A stretch of DNA of 64,000 nucleotides from UBA668 sp039796575 (GCA_039796575.1 JBDKJP010000017.1:1-64000); one strand, 5' to 3'; numbered from the stretch's first letter, positions 15,052 to 23,723 are shown. Notes: generated from the sequence alone by a model not told the origin. Program-made: numbers and translations.

Positions 15052-16706
15052 GATGCGGCTCCTGCTGGGTTCGGGTCGCTGGTGCGGCCGGCGGTGGCCT
15101 CGTGCGCGCACGCGGCGAGGAACGCCTGGACCTGCAGATCGCAGTCGGTGGGGCTCCAGCCGAGCTCTGGTGCCATGAGGGCGGCCACCGTCGGCGCCGC
15201 GGCCTGGGCCGCGGCACGGTCGAACAACCGCAGCCGGGTGCGCCGGGTGAGCACGTCGTCGACGGTGCGGGCCATCTCGTGCCGCGCTGCGTACACGACC
15301 TCGGCGCGCAGGTGGGGATGGCCGGCGACCAGCGGCTCGCCGAGCGACGGGTCGGCGGTGACGAGCGCCTCGACCTCCGCCGACAGCGTGCCGTAACGGC
15401 CGTGGAGGTGCGCAGCACGGCTGCCGTCGGGCTTGTGGCGGCGGCCGGCGCCGAGCAGTCGTAGCCGCTGCGTGCGGCACTTGCCCGAACGGCCGAGCAG
15501 TTGCAGCACCGCGTCGACCGTGTCCTCGGCCATCTCCCGGTACGTCGTGAGCTTCCCGCCGGTGATGGTGAGCACACCGTTCGCCGAGCGGTGGAGCGCG
15601 TGGTTGCGCGACAGGTCGGCGGTGCGACCGTCGGCGGCGGCCTTCACGAGCGGGCGCAGGCCCGCCCACACGCCGGTGATGTCGTGCTCGGTGATGTCGG
15701 TGGTGAGCGATGCGTTGACGGCACGCAGCACGTAGTCGATGTCGTCCTTCGTGCACTGCGGATCGTCGAGCGAGCCGTCGTGGTCGGTGTCGGTGGTGCC
15801 GATGTAGGCGTGCTGGAACGTGCCGTCAGGAAGCGGGCCCCATGGCACCAGGAACAGGCTGCGGCGGTCCTTCGGCACGGGGATGACGACGGCGATGTCG
15901 CAGCGCACCTTCTCCCACGGCACCGTGACGTGCACGCCCTTCGCAGGGCGGATGTTGTCGGGGTGGGTGCCCTCGTCGAGCGCACGCACGTCGTCGCTCC
16001 ACACGCCTGCTGCGTTCACCACCGCCGCGGCCTTCACGGAGATGCGCCGACCGTCGGCCTGCACCACGGCGCCGCTGGCCTTGCCGTCGGGGCCGTGGGT
16101 GAGCTCGACCACCGCGCAGCGGTTGGCCACCACCGCACCGTGCTGGGCCGCGGTGCGGCACAGCGTGAGCACGAGGCGGGCGTCGTCGGCCCCGGCGTCG
16201 AAGTACAGGTACGCCGAGGCGAGGCGCGCCTCGTGCATCGTCGGGAGGTGCGCGAACGCGGTGCGCTTGCGCAGGCGGCGGTGCAACCGGCCGACGCGCC
16301 AGCCGCCCGCGGCGTCGTACGCCCACATCGCGCTGCCGAGCGCGCGGGCCACCTTCCGCGACACCACGCCGTCCTTGGTGAGGATGGGGATCATGAACGG
16401 CAGCACCGTCACGAGGTGCGGGGCGTTGTCGAACAGTCGCTGCCGCTCACGGAGCGCCTGACGCACCAGTGCCACGTCGCCCTGCTGCAGGTAGCGCAGA
16501 CCGCCGTGCACCATCTTCGAGCTCTTCGACGACGTGCCCGACGCGAAGTCGTCGCGCTCGACCAGAGCGACCTTCAGCCCGCGGGTGGCGGCGTCGAGCG
16601 CCACGCCGGCACCGGTGATACCTGCGCCCACCACGAGCAGGTCGAACGACTCGCGCTCCAACCGGTCGAGCATGGTGGGACGGTGGAAGGTCGGCTCGGG
16701 CGACAT
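15048..16706 (-). CDS. glpD: FAD-dependent glycerol-3-phosphate dehydrogenase
   Basis: A 552-residue flavoprotein. The N-terminal dinucleotide motif is VVGAGITGAGVALDAATRGLKVALVERDD, followed by FASGTSSKSSKMVHGGLRYL, the GlpD signature. VNAAGVWSDDV, FLVPWGPLPDGT and LTITGGKLTTYREMAEDTVD are further family landmarks, and the C-terminal helical domain is complete. It oxidises sn-glycerol 3-phosphate to DHAP at the membrane and passes electrons to quinone. It opens the four-gene glycerol operon; its stop overlaps the next GTG. A TAGGAT -10 box 8 bases before the ATG indicates a leaderless message. It is divergent from rubrerythrin. Confidence 0.92.
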   Translation of the reverse strand: MSPEPTFHRPTMLDRLERESFDLLVVGAGITGAGVALDAATRGLKVALVERDDFASGTSSKSSKMVHGGLRYLQQGDVALVRQALRERQRLFDNAPHLVTVLPFMIPILTKDGVVSRKVARALGSAMWAYDAAGGWRVGRLHRRLRKRTAFAHLPTMHEARLASAYLYFDAGADDARLVLTLCRTAAQHGAVVANRCAVVELTHGPDGKASGAVVQADGRRISVKAAAVVNAAGVWSDDVRALDEGTHPDNIRPAKGVHVTVPWEKVRCDIAVVIPVPKDRRSLFLVPWGPLPDGTFQHAYIGTTDTDHDGSLDDPQCTKDDIDYVLRAVNASLTTDITEHDITGVWAGLRPLVKAAADGRTADLSRNHALHRSANGVLTITGGKLTTYREMAEDTVDAVLQLLGRSGKCRTQRLRLLGAGRRHKPDGSRAAHLHGRYGTLSAEVEALVTADPSLGEPLVAGHPHLRAEVVYAARHEMARTVDDVLTRRTRLRLFDRAAAQAAAPTVAALMAPELGWSPTDCDLQVQAFLAACAHEATAGRTSDPNPAGAAS

Positions 16707-16714
16707 CGGTCCGC

Positions 16715-16720
16715 ATCCTA
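16715..16720 (-). promoter_or_regulatory. -10 box (TAGGAT) of the glpD operon
   Basis: On the minus strand TAGGAT ends 8 bases before the glpD ATG, giving a leaderless start for the glycerol operon. The flanking CCTAGTACCTAGG-like sequence contains two overlapping CTAG steps that could serve as alternative boxes. Confidence 0.5.
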
Positions 16721-16817
16721 GGTACTAGGGTCGGCCGCGAGGGCACGCCAGGGGAGTCCCGAGGTGGATCGCGCTCACCGACTCGTCACGCCGAACCCAT
16801 CGACAAGGAGCCACGTC

Positions 16818-17231
<414 letters not shown>

Positions 17232-17254
17232 CCCCATCACGACCCGACGGCCAC

Positions 17255-17289
17255 GGGCGCGGTGACCCCCTCGGGGGAGCACCGCGCCC
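17255..17289. terminator. Strong hairpin between rubrerythrin and the Fe-S protein gene
   Basis: GGGCGCGGTG (17255-17264) pairs perfectly with CACCGCGCCC (17280-17289), and the loop itself can fold as CCCC-TC-GGGG. It starts 23 bases after the rubrerythrin stop. It may terminate a monocistronic rubrerythrin mRNA or attenuate read-through into the Fe-S gene. No U-tract is present. Confidence 0.55.
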
Positions 17290-17313
17290 AGGCCCGCGGG
17301 TGGAGACATCGCG

Positions 17314-18627
17314 ATGACCACGATCTACGACCCGAAGCACCCGCTGTACACCGACGAGGCCGACGTGCGCGCCGAGCTCACCCGCGTGTACGACCTGTGC
17401 CACGGCTGCCGGTTGTGCTTCAAGTTCTGCACGTCGTTCCCCACGTTGTTCGAGATGATCGACCGGCACGACGACCAGGACGCCGGCCGTCTCACCCCGG
17501 CCCAGCAGGACCAGGTGGTCAGCGAGTGCTTCCAGTGCAAGCTCTGCTACATCAACTGCCCGTACATCCCCGACCTGCACGAGTGGGCGCTCGACTTCCC
17601 GCGGCTGATGCTGCGCGCCGACGCGATGCGCCACGCCAACCACCAGGTGTCGGTGCGTGACCGGGTCACCAACACCGTGATGGGCCACACCGACCTGATG
17701 GGTCGTGCGGCCACGATGGCCGCACCGATGGCCAACGCCGTCGTCGGCGCGAAGAGCGGCTCGCTCGTGCGCAAGGTGGTCGAGGCCGCGTCGGGTGTGT
17801 CGGCCGTGCGCCTGCTGCCTCCGTACACGCGGCAGCGGTTCACCACGTGGTTCAAGAAGCGGCCGAAGGTGCGCATCGCGAAGCGGCAGGGCCGGGTCGC
17901 CGTGTTCCCCACCTGCCTCGTCGAGTACCAGCAGCCGCAGATCGGCCACGACCTGGTGAAGGTGTACGAACGCAACGGCATCGAGTGCTCACTCGCCGAC
18001 GGCGTGGGCTGCTGCGGCGCGCCGTGGTTGCACAGCGGCGACGTCGAGCAGTTCACCAAGGTGGCGGAGAAGAACGTGAAGGCGCTCGCGGCCACCGTGC
18101 GCAAGGGGCGCGACGTCGTCGTGCCGCAACCGACGTGCGGCTACGTGCTGAAGAAGGACTACCTCGACTACGTCGGCGGCGACGATGCGGCGCTGGTGGC
18201 CGAGCACACCTACGACGCCACCGAGTACCTGATGAAGGTGCACAAGACCGAAGGGTCGTCGCTCGACACCGAGTTCAACGGGTTCGTGCCGCAGACCGTC
18301 ACGTACCACACGCCCTGCCACCTCAAGGCGCAGAACGTCGGGCTCAAGAGCCGCGACCTCATCAAGCTCACCGGCGCGAAGGTGAAGCTGGTGCAGCAGT
18401 GCAGCGGCATCGACGGCATGTGGGGCCTGCGTGCCGAGAACGCGGCCATCAGCGTGCCCATCGCCGGCAAGCTCGCCGACGAGATCCGCCGGGCGAACGG
18501 CGACGTGGTGGCGGGCGACTGCCATCTCGCGAACACGGCCATCACCGAGCAGACCGGCGAGACCCCGATGCACCCGCTGCAGCTGGTGGCCCGCGCCTAC
18601 GGCATCCCCGAGGAAGGCGAGCGCTGA
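17314..18627 (+). CDS. Heterodisulfide-reductase/GlpC-like (Fe-S)-binding protein
   Basis: A 437-residue electron-transfer protein. Two 4Fe-4S ferredoxin-type motifs lie at the N-terminus: C29-C32-C35-C39 (CHGCRLCFKFC) and C72-C75-C78-C82 (CFQCKLCYINCP). Two cysteine-rich CCG-type domains follow, with VGCCGAPWLHSGD, PTCGYVLKKDY, YHTPCHLKAQNVG and CSGIDGMWG, as in HdrB and GlpC. It is predicted to relay electrons in the cytoplasm or at the membrane face. The position after rubrerythrin and before DUF3501 suggests a partner of the peroxidase; GlpC of anaerobic G3P dehydrogenase is a less likely identity because the flavoprotein subunits GlpA/B are absent. No transmembrane segment is seen. Confidence 0.85.
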   Translation: MTTIYDPKHPLYTDEADVRAELTRVYDLCHGCRLCFKFCTSFPTLFEMIDRHDDQDAGRLTPAQQDQVVSECFQCKLCYINCPYIPDLHEWALDFPRLMLRADAMRHANHQVSVRDRVTNTVMGHTDLMGRAATMAAPMANAVVGAKSGSLVRKVVEAASGVSAVRLLPPYTRQRFTTWFKKRPKVRIAKRQGRVAVFPTCLVEYQQPQIGHDLVKVYERNGIECSLADGVGCCGAPWLHSGDVEQFTKVAEKNVKALAATVRKGRDVVVPQPTCGYVLKKDYLDYVGGDDAALVAEHTYDATEYLMKVHKTEGSSLDTEFNGFVPQTVTYHTPCHLKAQNVGLKSRDLIKLTGAKVKLVQQCSGIDGMWGLRAENAAISVPIAGKLADEIRRANGDVVAGDCHLANTAITEQTGETPMHPLQLVARAYGIPEEGER

Positions 18628-18628
18628 G

Positions 18629-19228
18629 GTGACCTCGGCGCGCAAGCTCACCCTCGCCGACATCGCCGACGTCCGTGCGTACGAGCGCGAACGCGAGGCG
18701 TTCCGCGCGCATGTGATCGACCTCAAGCGTCGGCGTCGGGTGCACATCGGCAACGTGGTGACGGTGGTGTTCGAGAACCGCGACACGATGCGGTTCCAGG
18801 TGCAGGAGATGGCCCGTGTGGAACGGCTCGACACCGACCGCGCCATCCAGGACGAGCTCGACGTGTACAACCCGCTCATTCCCGAACCGGGACAGTTGTG
18901 CGCCACACTTTTCCTCGAGTTGACGTCCGACGAGCAGATGCGGGAGTGGCTGCCCAAGCTCGTCGGCATCGAGCGGTCGCTCGTGTTCCGCCTGCCCGAC
19001 GGCAGTGCCGTGCGCTGTGAGGTCGAGGCGGCCCACGCGAGCCAGCTGACCAGGGAACATGTGACGGCGGCGGTGCACTTCGTCGACTTCCGGTTCACCC
19101 CCGAGCAGGTCGACGCGTTCGTCGACGGGGTGGTGCTCGCGGTCGACCATCCGGCCTACCCGGAGGCCGTGGAACTGGCCCCGGTGACGGTGGCCGAACT
19201 GCGCACCGACCTCATCGAAACCGTCTGA
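18629..19228 (+). CDS. DUF3501 family protein
   Basis: A 199-residue protein with the DUF3501 layout: an N-terminal KLTLADIADVRAYEREREAFR segment, RRVHIGNVVTVVFENRDTMRFQVQEMARVE, and a C-terminal HFVDFRFTPEQVDAF region. The family has no assigned biochemical role. DUF3501 genes are often found beside rubrerythrin and an Fe-S protein, as here, so a shared oxidative-stress role is likely by association. The GTG start lies one base past the Fe-S gene's stop (TGA-G-GTG), with AGGAAGGCGAG just upstream as ribosome binding site. No membrane segment, signal peptide or cysteine cluster is visible. Confidence 0.85.
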   Translation: MTSARKLTLADIADVRAYEREREAFRAHVIDLKRRRRVHIGNVVTVVFENRDTMRFQVQEMARVERLDTDRAIQDELDVYNPLIPEPGQLCATLFLELTSDEQMREWLPKLVGIERSLVFRLPDGSAVRCEVEAAHASQLTREHVTAAVHFVDFRFTPEQVDAFVDGVVLAVDHPAYPEAVELAPVTVAELRTDLIETV

Positions 19229-19293
19229 ACCGTCCTGGCGGAGCGCGCGAAAAAGAAACAAAAAGGGTCTGGCGGAGCGCCGCGGGGCGCACC

Positions 19294-19327
19294 TAGATTC
19301 ACGGTCGTTGCCGACCGCATCGGCAAC
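19294..19327 (+). promoter_or_regulatory. whiB promoter (-10 TAGATT) and 5' leader hairpin
   Basis: TAGATT at 19294-19299 is a good -10 box. Transcription would begin near 19306, so the message would open directly with an 8-bp stem, GTTGCCGA (19307-19314) pairing with TCGGCAAC (19320-19327) around CCGCA. The GTG is at 19352 behind GGGGGAAG. A 5'-terminal hairpin of this kind could stabilise the mRNA or regulate it. Confidence 0.45.
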
Positions 19328-19351
19328 GGCACCGATCGGGGGAAGTCAGTC

Positions 19352-19591
19352 GTGTCGGCCAAAGAAATCCAATGGCGGCAACTCGGGGCGTGTCGGGGGC
19401 TGGAACCCAGCATCTTCTACCCCGACGACGAAGACGAGGCGCTGGAGGCCAAGAGCGTGTGTGACCAGTGCGGCGTGCGCGTCGCATGTCTGGAGTACGC
19501 GCTGAGCGTCCGTGAGAAGGCAGGCGTCTGGGGAGGCGCCACCGAACGGGAGCGTCGGCGGATGATCCGTCAACGCCGCCGCACCGCCTGA
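19352..19591 (+). CDS. whiB: WhiB-family Fe-S transcriptional regulator
   Basis: A 79-residue WhiB-like protein, a family restricted to Actinomycetota and their phages. The four cluster ligands are C14, C37, C40 and C46 in the expected C...CxxC...C order. The GVWGG turn at about 58-62 and the basic tail RERRRMIRQRRR for DNA contact are present. Wbl proteins bind an O2- and NO-sensitive 4Fe-4S cluster and usually act with the principal sigma factor. The short form with ALEAKSVCDQC...ACLEYAL resembles the WhiB1/WhiB2 group; the exact subclass is uncertain. It is monocistronic, has a true leader with a Shine-Dalgarno and a 5' hairpin, and precedes trpD. Confidence 0.93.
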   Translation: MSAKEIQWRQLGACRGLEPSIFYPDDEDEALEAKSVCDQCGVRVACLEYALSVREKAGVWGGATERERRRMIRQRRRTA

Positions 19592-19632
19592 TCCCGCGGC
19601 GAAACGATCATGCGCTTCCTGCGTCCGCTGCC

Positions 19633-19638
19633 TAGTCT
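19633..19638 (+). promoter_or_regulatory. -10 box (TAGTCT) of trpD
   Basis: TAGTCT ends 9 bases before the trpD ATG, and no ribosome binding site is present, indicating a leaderless transcript. Confidence 0.45.
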
Positions 19639-19647
19639 GTCGCGCTC

Positions 19648-20709
19648 ATGAGTGGAATCGACGAACTGGGCGGCTGGCCGGCGCTCCTCACCGAACTGCT
19701 CGAGCGGCGCGACCTGCCCGCCTCGAGCGCCAGGGCCGCCATGGCCACCATCCTCGCCGGCGAGGCCACCGCCGCGCAGCTCATCGGCTTCGTCGTCGCG
19801 CTGCGGGCGAAGGGCGAGACCCCGGAGGAGATCTCGGGTCTGCTCGACGCGGTGCTCGAGGTCGGCACCCAGGTGCCGCTCGGCGACGACCTGCGCGACC
19901 GGGCGATGGACATCGTCGGCACCGGCGGCGACCGCAGCCACAGCATCAACGTGAGCACGATGGCCGCCATCGTCACCGCCGGTGCGGGTGTGCCCGTCTG
20001 CAAGCACGGCGCCCGAGCGGCCAGCTCGAAGTGCGGCACCGCCGACGTGCTCGAGGCGCTCGGCGTGGCGGTCGAGCTGTCGCCCGAGGGTGTGCGGCGC
20101 TGCGTGGAAGAGGTCGGCATCGGCTTCTGCCTCGCTCCTCGCTACCACCCGGCATTCCGCTTCGCCGCGCCGAGCCGCAAGGAGATCGGCATCCCCACGG
20201 TGTTCAACCTGCTCGGCCCGATGGCCAACCCGGGCCGCGTGCGGCACCAGCTCATCGGCGTCGCCAACCCGGCGGTGGCCGAACGGATGCTCGCCTCGCT
20301 GCGACTGCACGGCTCGAAGCGTGCATGGGTGGTGCACGGCAACGGCCTCGACGAGCTCACCACCACCGGCCCGTCCACCGTGCTCGCGCTCGAGGACGAC
20401 GCGGTGCGCACCTTCACCGTCGATCCGGTCGACCTCGGCCTCGCGCCCGCCATCCCCGACGAGCTCACCGGCGACACGCCCGAGGTGAATGCCGCTCACG
20501 TGCGCCGGGTGATGGACGGCCAGCACGGCGCACACCGCAACATCGTGGTGCTCAACGCCGCCGCCGCGCTCGTGGTGGCCGGCGCTGCGCCCGATCTGGA
20601 GGCCGGGCTGCTGCTCGCCACCGACAGCATCGACAGCGGCAAGGCAGCCGCCACGCTCGACCGGTTCGTCGCGGTGTCGCAGCAGGCGGCGGCCGAGCTG
20701 GGCCACTGA
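19648..20709 (+). CDS. trpD: Anthranilate phosphoribosyltransferase
   Basis: A 353-residue enzyme that joins anthranilate to PRPP in tryptophan synthesis. The PRPP-binding DIVGTGGDRSHSINVST motif, the KHGARAASSKCGTADVLEALG loop and FNLLGPMANPGR are all intact. The N-terminal helical domain includes EATAAQLIGFVVALRAKGETPEE. No other trp gene is in the window, so the pathway is dispersed. The last base of its stop is the first base of the homoserine kinase start (TGATG), coupling tryptophan and threonine biosynthesis genes, an unusual pair. The start is supported by a TAGTCT box immediately upstream. Confidence 0.93.
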   Translation: MSGIDELGGWPALLTELLERRDLPASSARAAMATILAGEATAAQLIGFVVALRAKGETPEEISGLLDAVLEVGTQVPLGDDLRDRAMDIVGTGGDRSHSINVSTMAAIVTAGAGVPVCKHGARAASSKCGTADVLEALGVAVELSPEGVRRCVEEVGIGFCLAPRYHPAFRFAAPSRKEIGIPTVFNLLGPMANPGRVRHQLIGVANPAVAERMLASLRLHGSKRAWVVHGNGLDELTTTGPSTVLALEDDAVRTFTVDPVDLGLAPAIPDELTGDTPEVNAAHVRRVMDGQHGAHRNIVVLNAAAALVVAGAAPDLEAGLLLATDSIDSGKAAATLDRFVAVSQQAAAELGH

Positions 20710-21539
20710 TGATCGTCCGCGTGCCGGCCTCGTCGGCCAACCTCGGCCCCGGGTTCGACACGCTGGGCATGGCGCTCACGCTCCACGCGGAGGTGGGTGC
20801 GGGTGACACGCCCGACGGCGCACAGCCGGCCGACGAGCACCATCCCGCCACCATCGCGTTCCGACGGCTCGGTGGCGAAGGCCCACTGTGGACCCGATCG
20901 CCCATCCCGGTGGGTCGCGGCATGGGGTTCAGTGGCGCCGTGCGCGTCGGCGGGCTGGTGGCCGCGCACGCCCAGCAGCACGGTGACGACCCCGACCTGC
21001 TGGCCGACGCGATGCCCGTGCTGCTGCAGCACGCCACCGAACTCGAGGGGCACGCCGACAACGTGGCGGCGTCGCTCTACGGCGGCGTGGTGGCCACGGC
21101 GGGCGGCCGTGCCGTGCGGGTGCCGATGAGCTTCGATCCCGCGATGGTGATGTGGGTGCCCAGCTTCGTCACCAGCACCGACCAGTCGCGTGCCACGCTG
21201 CCGGCCGACGTGTCGATGGACGACGTCGTGTTCAACCTCGGCCGCACGGCGCTGCTCGTGGCCGCGCTGGCCGCCGGCGAGGTCGACGTGCTGCGTGAGG
21301 CCACGCGTGATCGGTTGCACCAGGACGTGCGCCTCGCGGCCGCGGCACCGTCGAGGGCTGCGTTGTTGGCCGCGCTCGCGTCGGGTGCGTGGGCCGCCTG
21401 GCTCAGCGGGTCGGGCCCCACCGTGGCAGCGATGTGCGCGGTCGACGAGGCCGAAGCGCTGGCCGCGGCGCTGCCCGGCGACGGGCACACGAAGATCCTG
21501 CGCATCGACCACGCCGGTGCGGTGGTCGACGCCGGCTGA
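20709..21539 (+). CDS. thrB: Homoserine kinase (GHMP family)
   Basis: A 276-residue GHMP-type kinase. The N-terminal VRVPASSANLGPGFDTLGMAL is the standard ThrB opening. The ATP loop reads PVGRGMGFSGAVRVGG rather than the common P..GLGSSAA, and the C-terminal LSGSGPTVAAM is the third GHMP motif. It should phosphorylate homoserine in threonine synthesis. At 276 residues it is at the short end of the family (about 300). The altered motif 2 keeps the glycines but replaces the double serine by F-S-G; this may be a lineage feature. It overlaps trpD by one base. A different GHMP substrate is possible but less likely. Confidence 0.83.
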   Translation: MIVRVPASSANLGPGFDTLGMALTLHAEVGAGDTPDGAQPADEHHPATIAFRRLGGEGPLWTRSPIPVGRGMGFSGAVRVGGLVAAHAQQHGDDPDLLADAMPVLLQHATELEGHADNVAASLYGGVVATAGGRAVRVPMSFDPAMVMWVPSFVTSTDQSRATLPADVSMDDVVFNLGRTALLVAALAAGEVDVLREATRDRLHQDVRLAAAAPSRAALLAALASGAWAAWLSGSGPTVAAMCAVDEAEALAAALPGDGHTKILRIDHAGAVVDAG

Positions 21540-21550
21540 CGGCGCGCTCG

Positions 21551-21556
21551 TAGGGT
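21551..21556 (+). promoter_or_regulatory. -10 box (TAGGGT) of the deaminase gene
   Basis: TAGGGT ends 6 bases before the ATG at 21563, with no Shine-Dalgarno, another leaderless arrangement. Confidence 0.45.
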
Positions 21557-21562
21557 CGGGGC

Positions 21563-22030
21563 ATGCACCTCGACGACGCGCTCACCCTCTCGTTCCGGCT
21601 CGCCGAGGATGCCCGCGCGAACGGCGACCATCCGTTCTCCGCACTGCTGCTGGTGGACGGCGAGGTCATGGCGACCGCACTCCACCGTGTGAGCAGCGAC
21701 CGCACGCTGACCGCACATGCCGAGACCGAGTTGGTGCGGGTGCTCGAACGTGAGGGCCGGCTCGACCTGCTCGCGGCCGGTACCGTCGTGGCCTCCACGG
21801 AACCGTGCCCGATGTGCGTGGGCGCGATGTTCTGGGCGGGCGCGCGCCACGTGGTGTTCGGGCTCTCGTCGACTCGCCTGAACACGCTCACCCGCGCACC
21901 CGGTGCCGACGCGTTCGGCTTCGACATCACCGCGGGCGAGATCGGCAGCCGCGCCACGCCGCCGATGGTGATCGACGGTCCGCACAGCGAGGACGAGGCG
22001 GCAGCGCCGCACGGGGGCTTCTGGGTGTGA
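21563..22030 (+). CDS. Nucleoside deaminase (CMP/dCMP deaminase family)
   Basis: A 155-residue zinc-dependent deaminase. The catalytic HAE appears in LTAHAETELVRVLE and the zinc cysteines in STEPCPMCVGAMFWAGA, matching the H-A-E ... P-C-x-x-C signature. The C-terminal half (GLSSTRLNTLTRAPGADAFGFDI) is more like guanine or general nucleoside deaminases than the tRNA adenosine deaminase TadA. The likely reaction is hydrolytic removal of an amino group from a base or nucleoside in the cytoplasm; the substrate is uncertain. It is transcribed alone and ends 18 bases before the convergent exonuclease gene. Confidence 0.85.
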   Translation: MHLDDALTLSFRLAEDARANGDHPFSALLLVDGEVMATALHRVSSDRTLTAHAETELVRVLEREGRLDLLAAGTVVASTEPCPMCVGAMFWAGARHVVFGLSSTRLNTLTRAPGADAFGFDITAGEIGSRATPPMVIDGPHSEDEAAAPHGGFWV

Positions 22031-22047
22031 CGTCGCCTGCCGCGGCG

Positions 22048-23691
22048 TCAGGCCGCGGCGGTGGCCAGGCGAGTGACCTCGAGCACCGGTGTGGCCGGCC
22101 ACGCCCACTCGCCGCTGCACCACAGCAGCCGGGCGTGGTAGCTGGCCTTCTCGATGGCGCGGGCCAGGCACATCACCTCGTCGGCGGCATGCCGGGGGAG
22201 CGGCGCCGGGGCGGGCACCGTGTCGGGCGGCGGCAGCTCGAGCCCGGTGGCGAGCTGCCCGTCGAGCGCGGCGTCGAGCAGCACGCCGTCGCGCAGGTGG
22301 TACACGGTGTCGTGCAGGCGCACGCCGACGTCGCCCGCCGCGCGCAGTTGATCGATGAGCCGCTGCCGGCCGATGGCGGCGGCGAACGCCTGTGCACGGT
22401 CGCGGGTGAGCGCGGCCTCCTCGTAGCGCTGCGCGATGGCGAGCGACTCGACGCGTTCCCACAGCGGGCGCAGCACGATCTCGGGTGACGTGGTGAGCGC
22501 GGCGACGGCCTGGGCCACCACCCGCCAGTACGCCGCCTCGTCGATGTCGCCGGTGCACGGGCACATGGCCACCCCGAGCTGTGCGCCGCGGCACGGCGTG
22601 GCCGCCGGACGGTGGTTGCGGCCGATGCGAGCGGTGCAGCGGCGGATGGGCAGCGCCGACTGCACAGCCTCGACCACCGCCGTGGCCGCGGACTTCGACG
22701 TGAGCGGTCCGATGTGCAACCCGGTGGCCGCGGGCTCGTTGGTGACGACCAGTCGCGGCCACGCCTCGTCGGTGGTGAGGCGCACGTAGCAGTACTTCTG
22801 CCAGGTGGTGCCGAGCTTGTTGTAGCGCGGTGCCAGCCGGTGCAGGTAGCGCAGCTCGAGCACCTCGGCGGTGAGGGCGTCGGGTGTGGTGGAGTGCGCG
22901 AGCCGCTGGGTCTCGCGCAGCAGCGGACCGATCTTGCGACGGTCGTCGCTGGAGAAGTAGCTGCGCACGCGCTGGCGGAGGTTGGTGGCCTTGCCGACGT
23001 AGAGCACGCGGTCCTGCCCGTCGAGGAAGCGGTACACGCCGGGGGAGCGGGGGAGGCGGTCGGTGAGCTTCAGCTTCCCGGCCTGCGGGTGGCCGCCCAT
23101 GGTGGGCAGCGCGACCAGGTCGTCGAGCCCCGTGACCCCGAGCCCGGCGGCGCGCTCGAGCAGGAAGTGCAGCAGTTCGGTGGTGGCCATCGCGTCGTCG
23201 AGTGCTCGGTGCGTGGGCTTGGTGGTGAGGCGGAAGCGCTGGGCGAGGGTGCCGAGTCGGCAGTCGGGCACCTCGTCGCGCACGAGGCGGCGGGCCAGGG
23301 GCAGCGTGTCGATGACCGTGCCGCGGAACGGCTCGCGCCCGCTGCGCCGCAGTGCGGTGTTGATGAACGCCATGTCGAACCCGATGTTGTGGCCGACGAT
23401 GATGGCGTCGCCGATGAACTCCTGCAGCGCCGGCAGCACGGTCTCGATGCGGGGTGCGCGGGCGACCATGTGGTCGCTGATGCCGGTGAGCACCACCACG
23501 GTGGGGGCGATGGCGCGGCCCGGGTTGACGAGGGTGCCGAACGTGCCGAGCTGCTCGCCGCCGCGCACCTTCACCACGCCGATCTCGGTGATGCCGTCGC
23601 TGCCGCGGTCGGTGCCGGTGGTCTCGATGTCGAGCACGCAGAACGTGACGTCGCACAGCGGGGTGCCGAGTTCGTCGAAGGAGCGCTGCAC
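22048..23691 (-). CDS. DEDDh exonuclease fused to a UvrC-like GIY-YIG nuclease
   Basis: A 547-residue fusion. The N-terminal third is a DnaQ-like 3'-5' exonuclease: FCVLDIETTGTD (Exo I), VGHNIGFDMAFIN (Exo II) and HRALDDAMATTELL (Exo III with the DEDDh His). The middle is a GIY-YIG domain (PRSPGVYRFLDGQDRVLYVGKATNLRQRVRSYF), followed by a region like the N-terminal part of UvrC/Cho. Mycobacterial homologues are of similar size and act in DNA repair. The GTG at 23691 is preferred over in-frame GTG 23709 and ATG 23781. It gives the family's usual QRSFDELGTPL opening and places a TTGACG/TGGACT promoter, abutted by a LexA-like box, just upstream. Confidence 0.85.
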   Translation of the reverse strand: MQRSFDELGTPLCDVTFCVLDIETTGTDRGSDGITEIGVVKVRGGEQLGTFGTLVNPGRAIAPTVVVLTGISDHMVARAPRIETVLPALQEFIGDAIIVGHNIGFDMAFINTALRRSGREPFRGTVIDTLPLARRLVRDEVPDCRLGTLAQRFRLTTKPTHRALDDAMATTELLHFLLERAAGLGVTGLDDLVALPTMGGHPQAGKLKLTDRLPRSPGVYRFLDGQDRVLYVGKATNLRQRVRSYFSSDDRRKIGPLLRETQRLAHSTTPDALTAEVLELRYLHRLAPRYNKLGTTWQKYCYVRLTTDEAWPRLVVTNEPAATGLHIGPLTSKSAATAVVEAVQSALPIRRCTARIGRNHRPAATPCRGAQLGVAMCPCTGDIDEAAYWRVVAQAVAALTTSPEIVLRPLWERVESLAIAQRYEEAALTRDRAQAFAAAIGRQRLIDQLRAAGDVGVRLHDTVYHLRDGVLLDAALDGQLATGLELPPPDTVPAPAPLPRHAADEVMCLARAIEKASYHARLLWCSGEWAWPATPVLEVTRLATAAA

Positions 23692-23723
23692 GACCGTGCA
23701 GTCCAGCACGAACGTGCGTTCGG

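Noticed and set aside
17314..18627. GlpC subunit of anaerobic glycerol-3-phosphate dehydrogenase
   Set aside because: glpA and glpB are absent, the adjacent glpD is the aerobic type, and the downstream DUF3501 gene points to the rubrerythrin-linked family.
21077..23656. Long minus-strand frame antisense to thrB and the deaminase and running into the exonuclease region
   Set aside because: The product is His/Arg/Pro-rich without motifs and overlaps three convincingly annotated genes.
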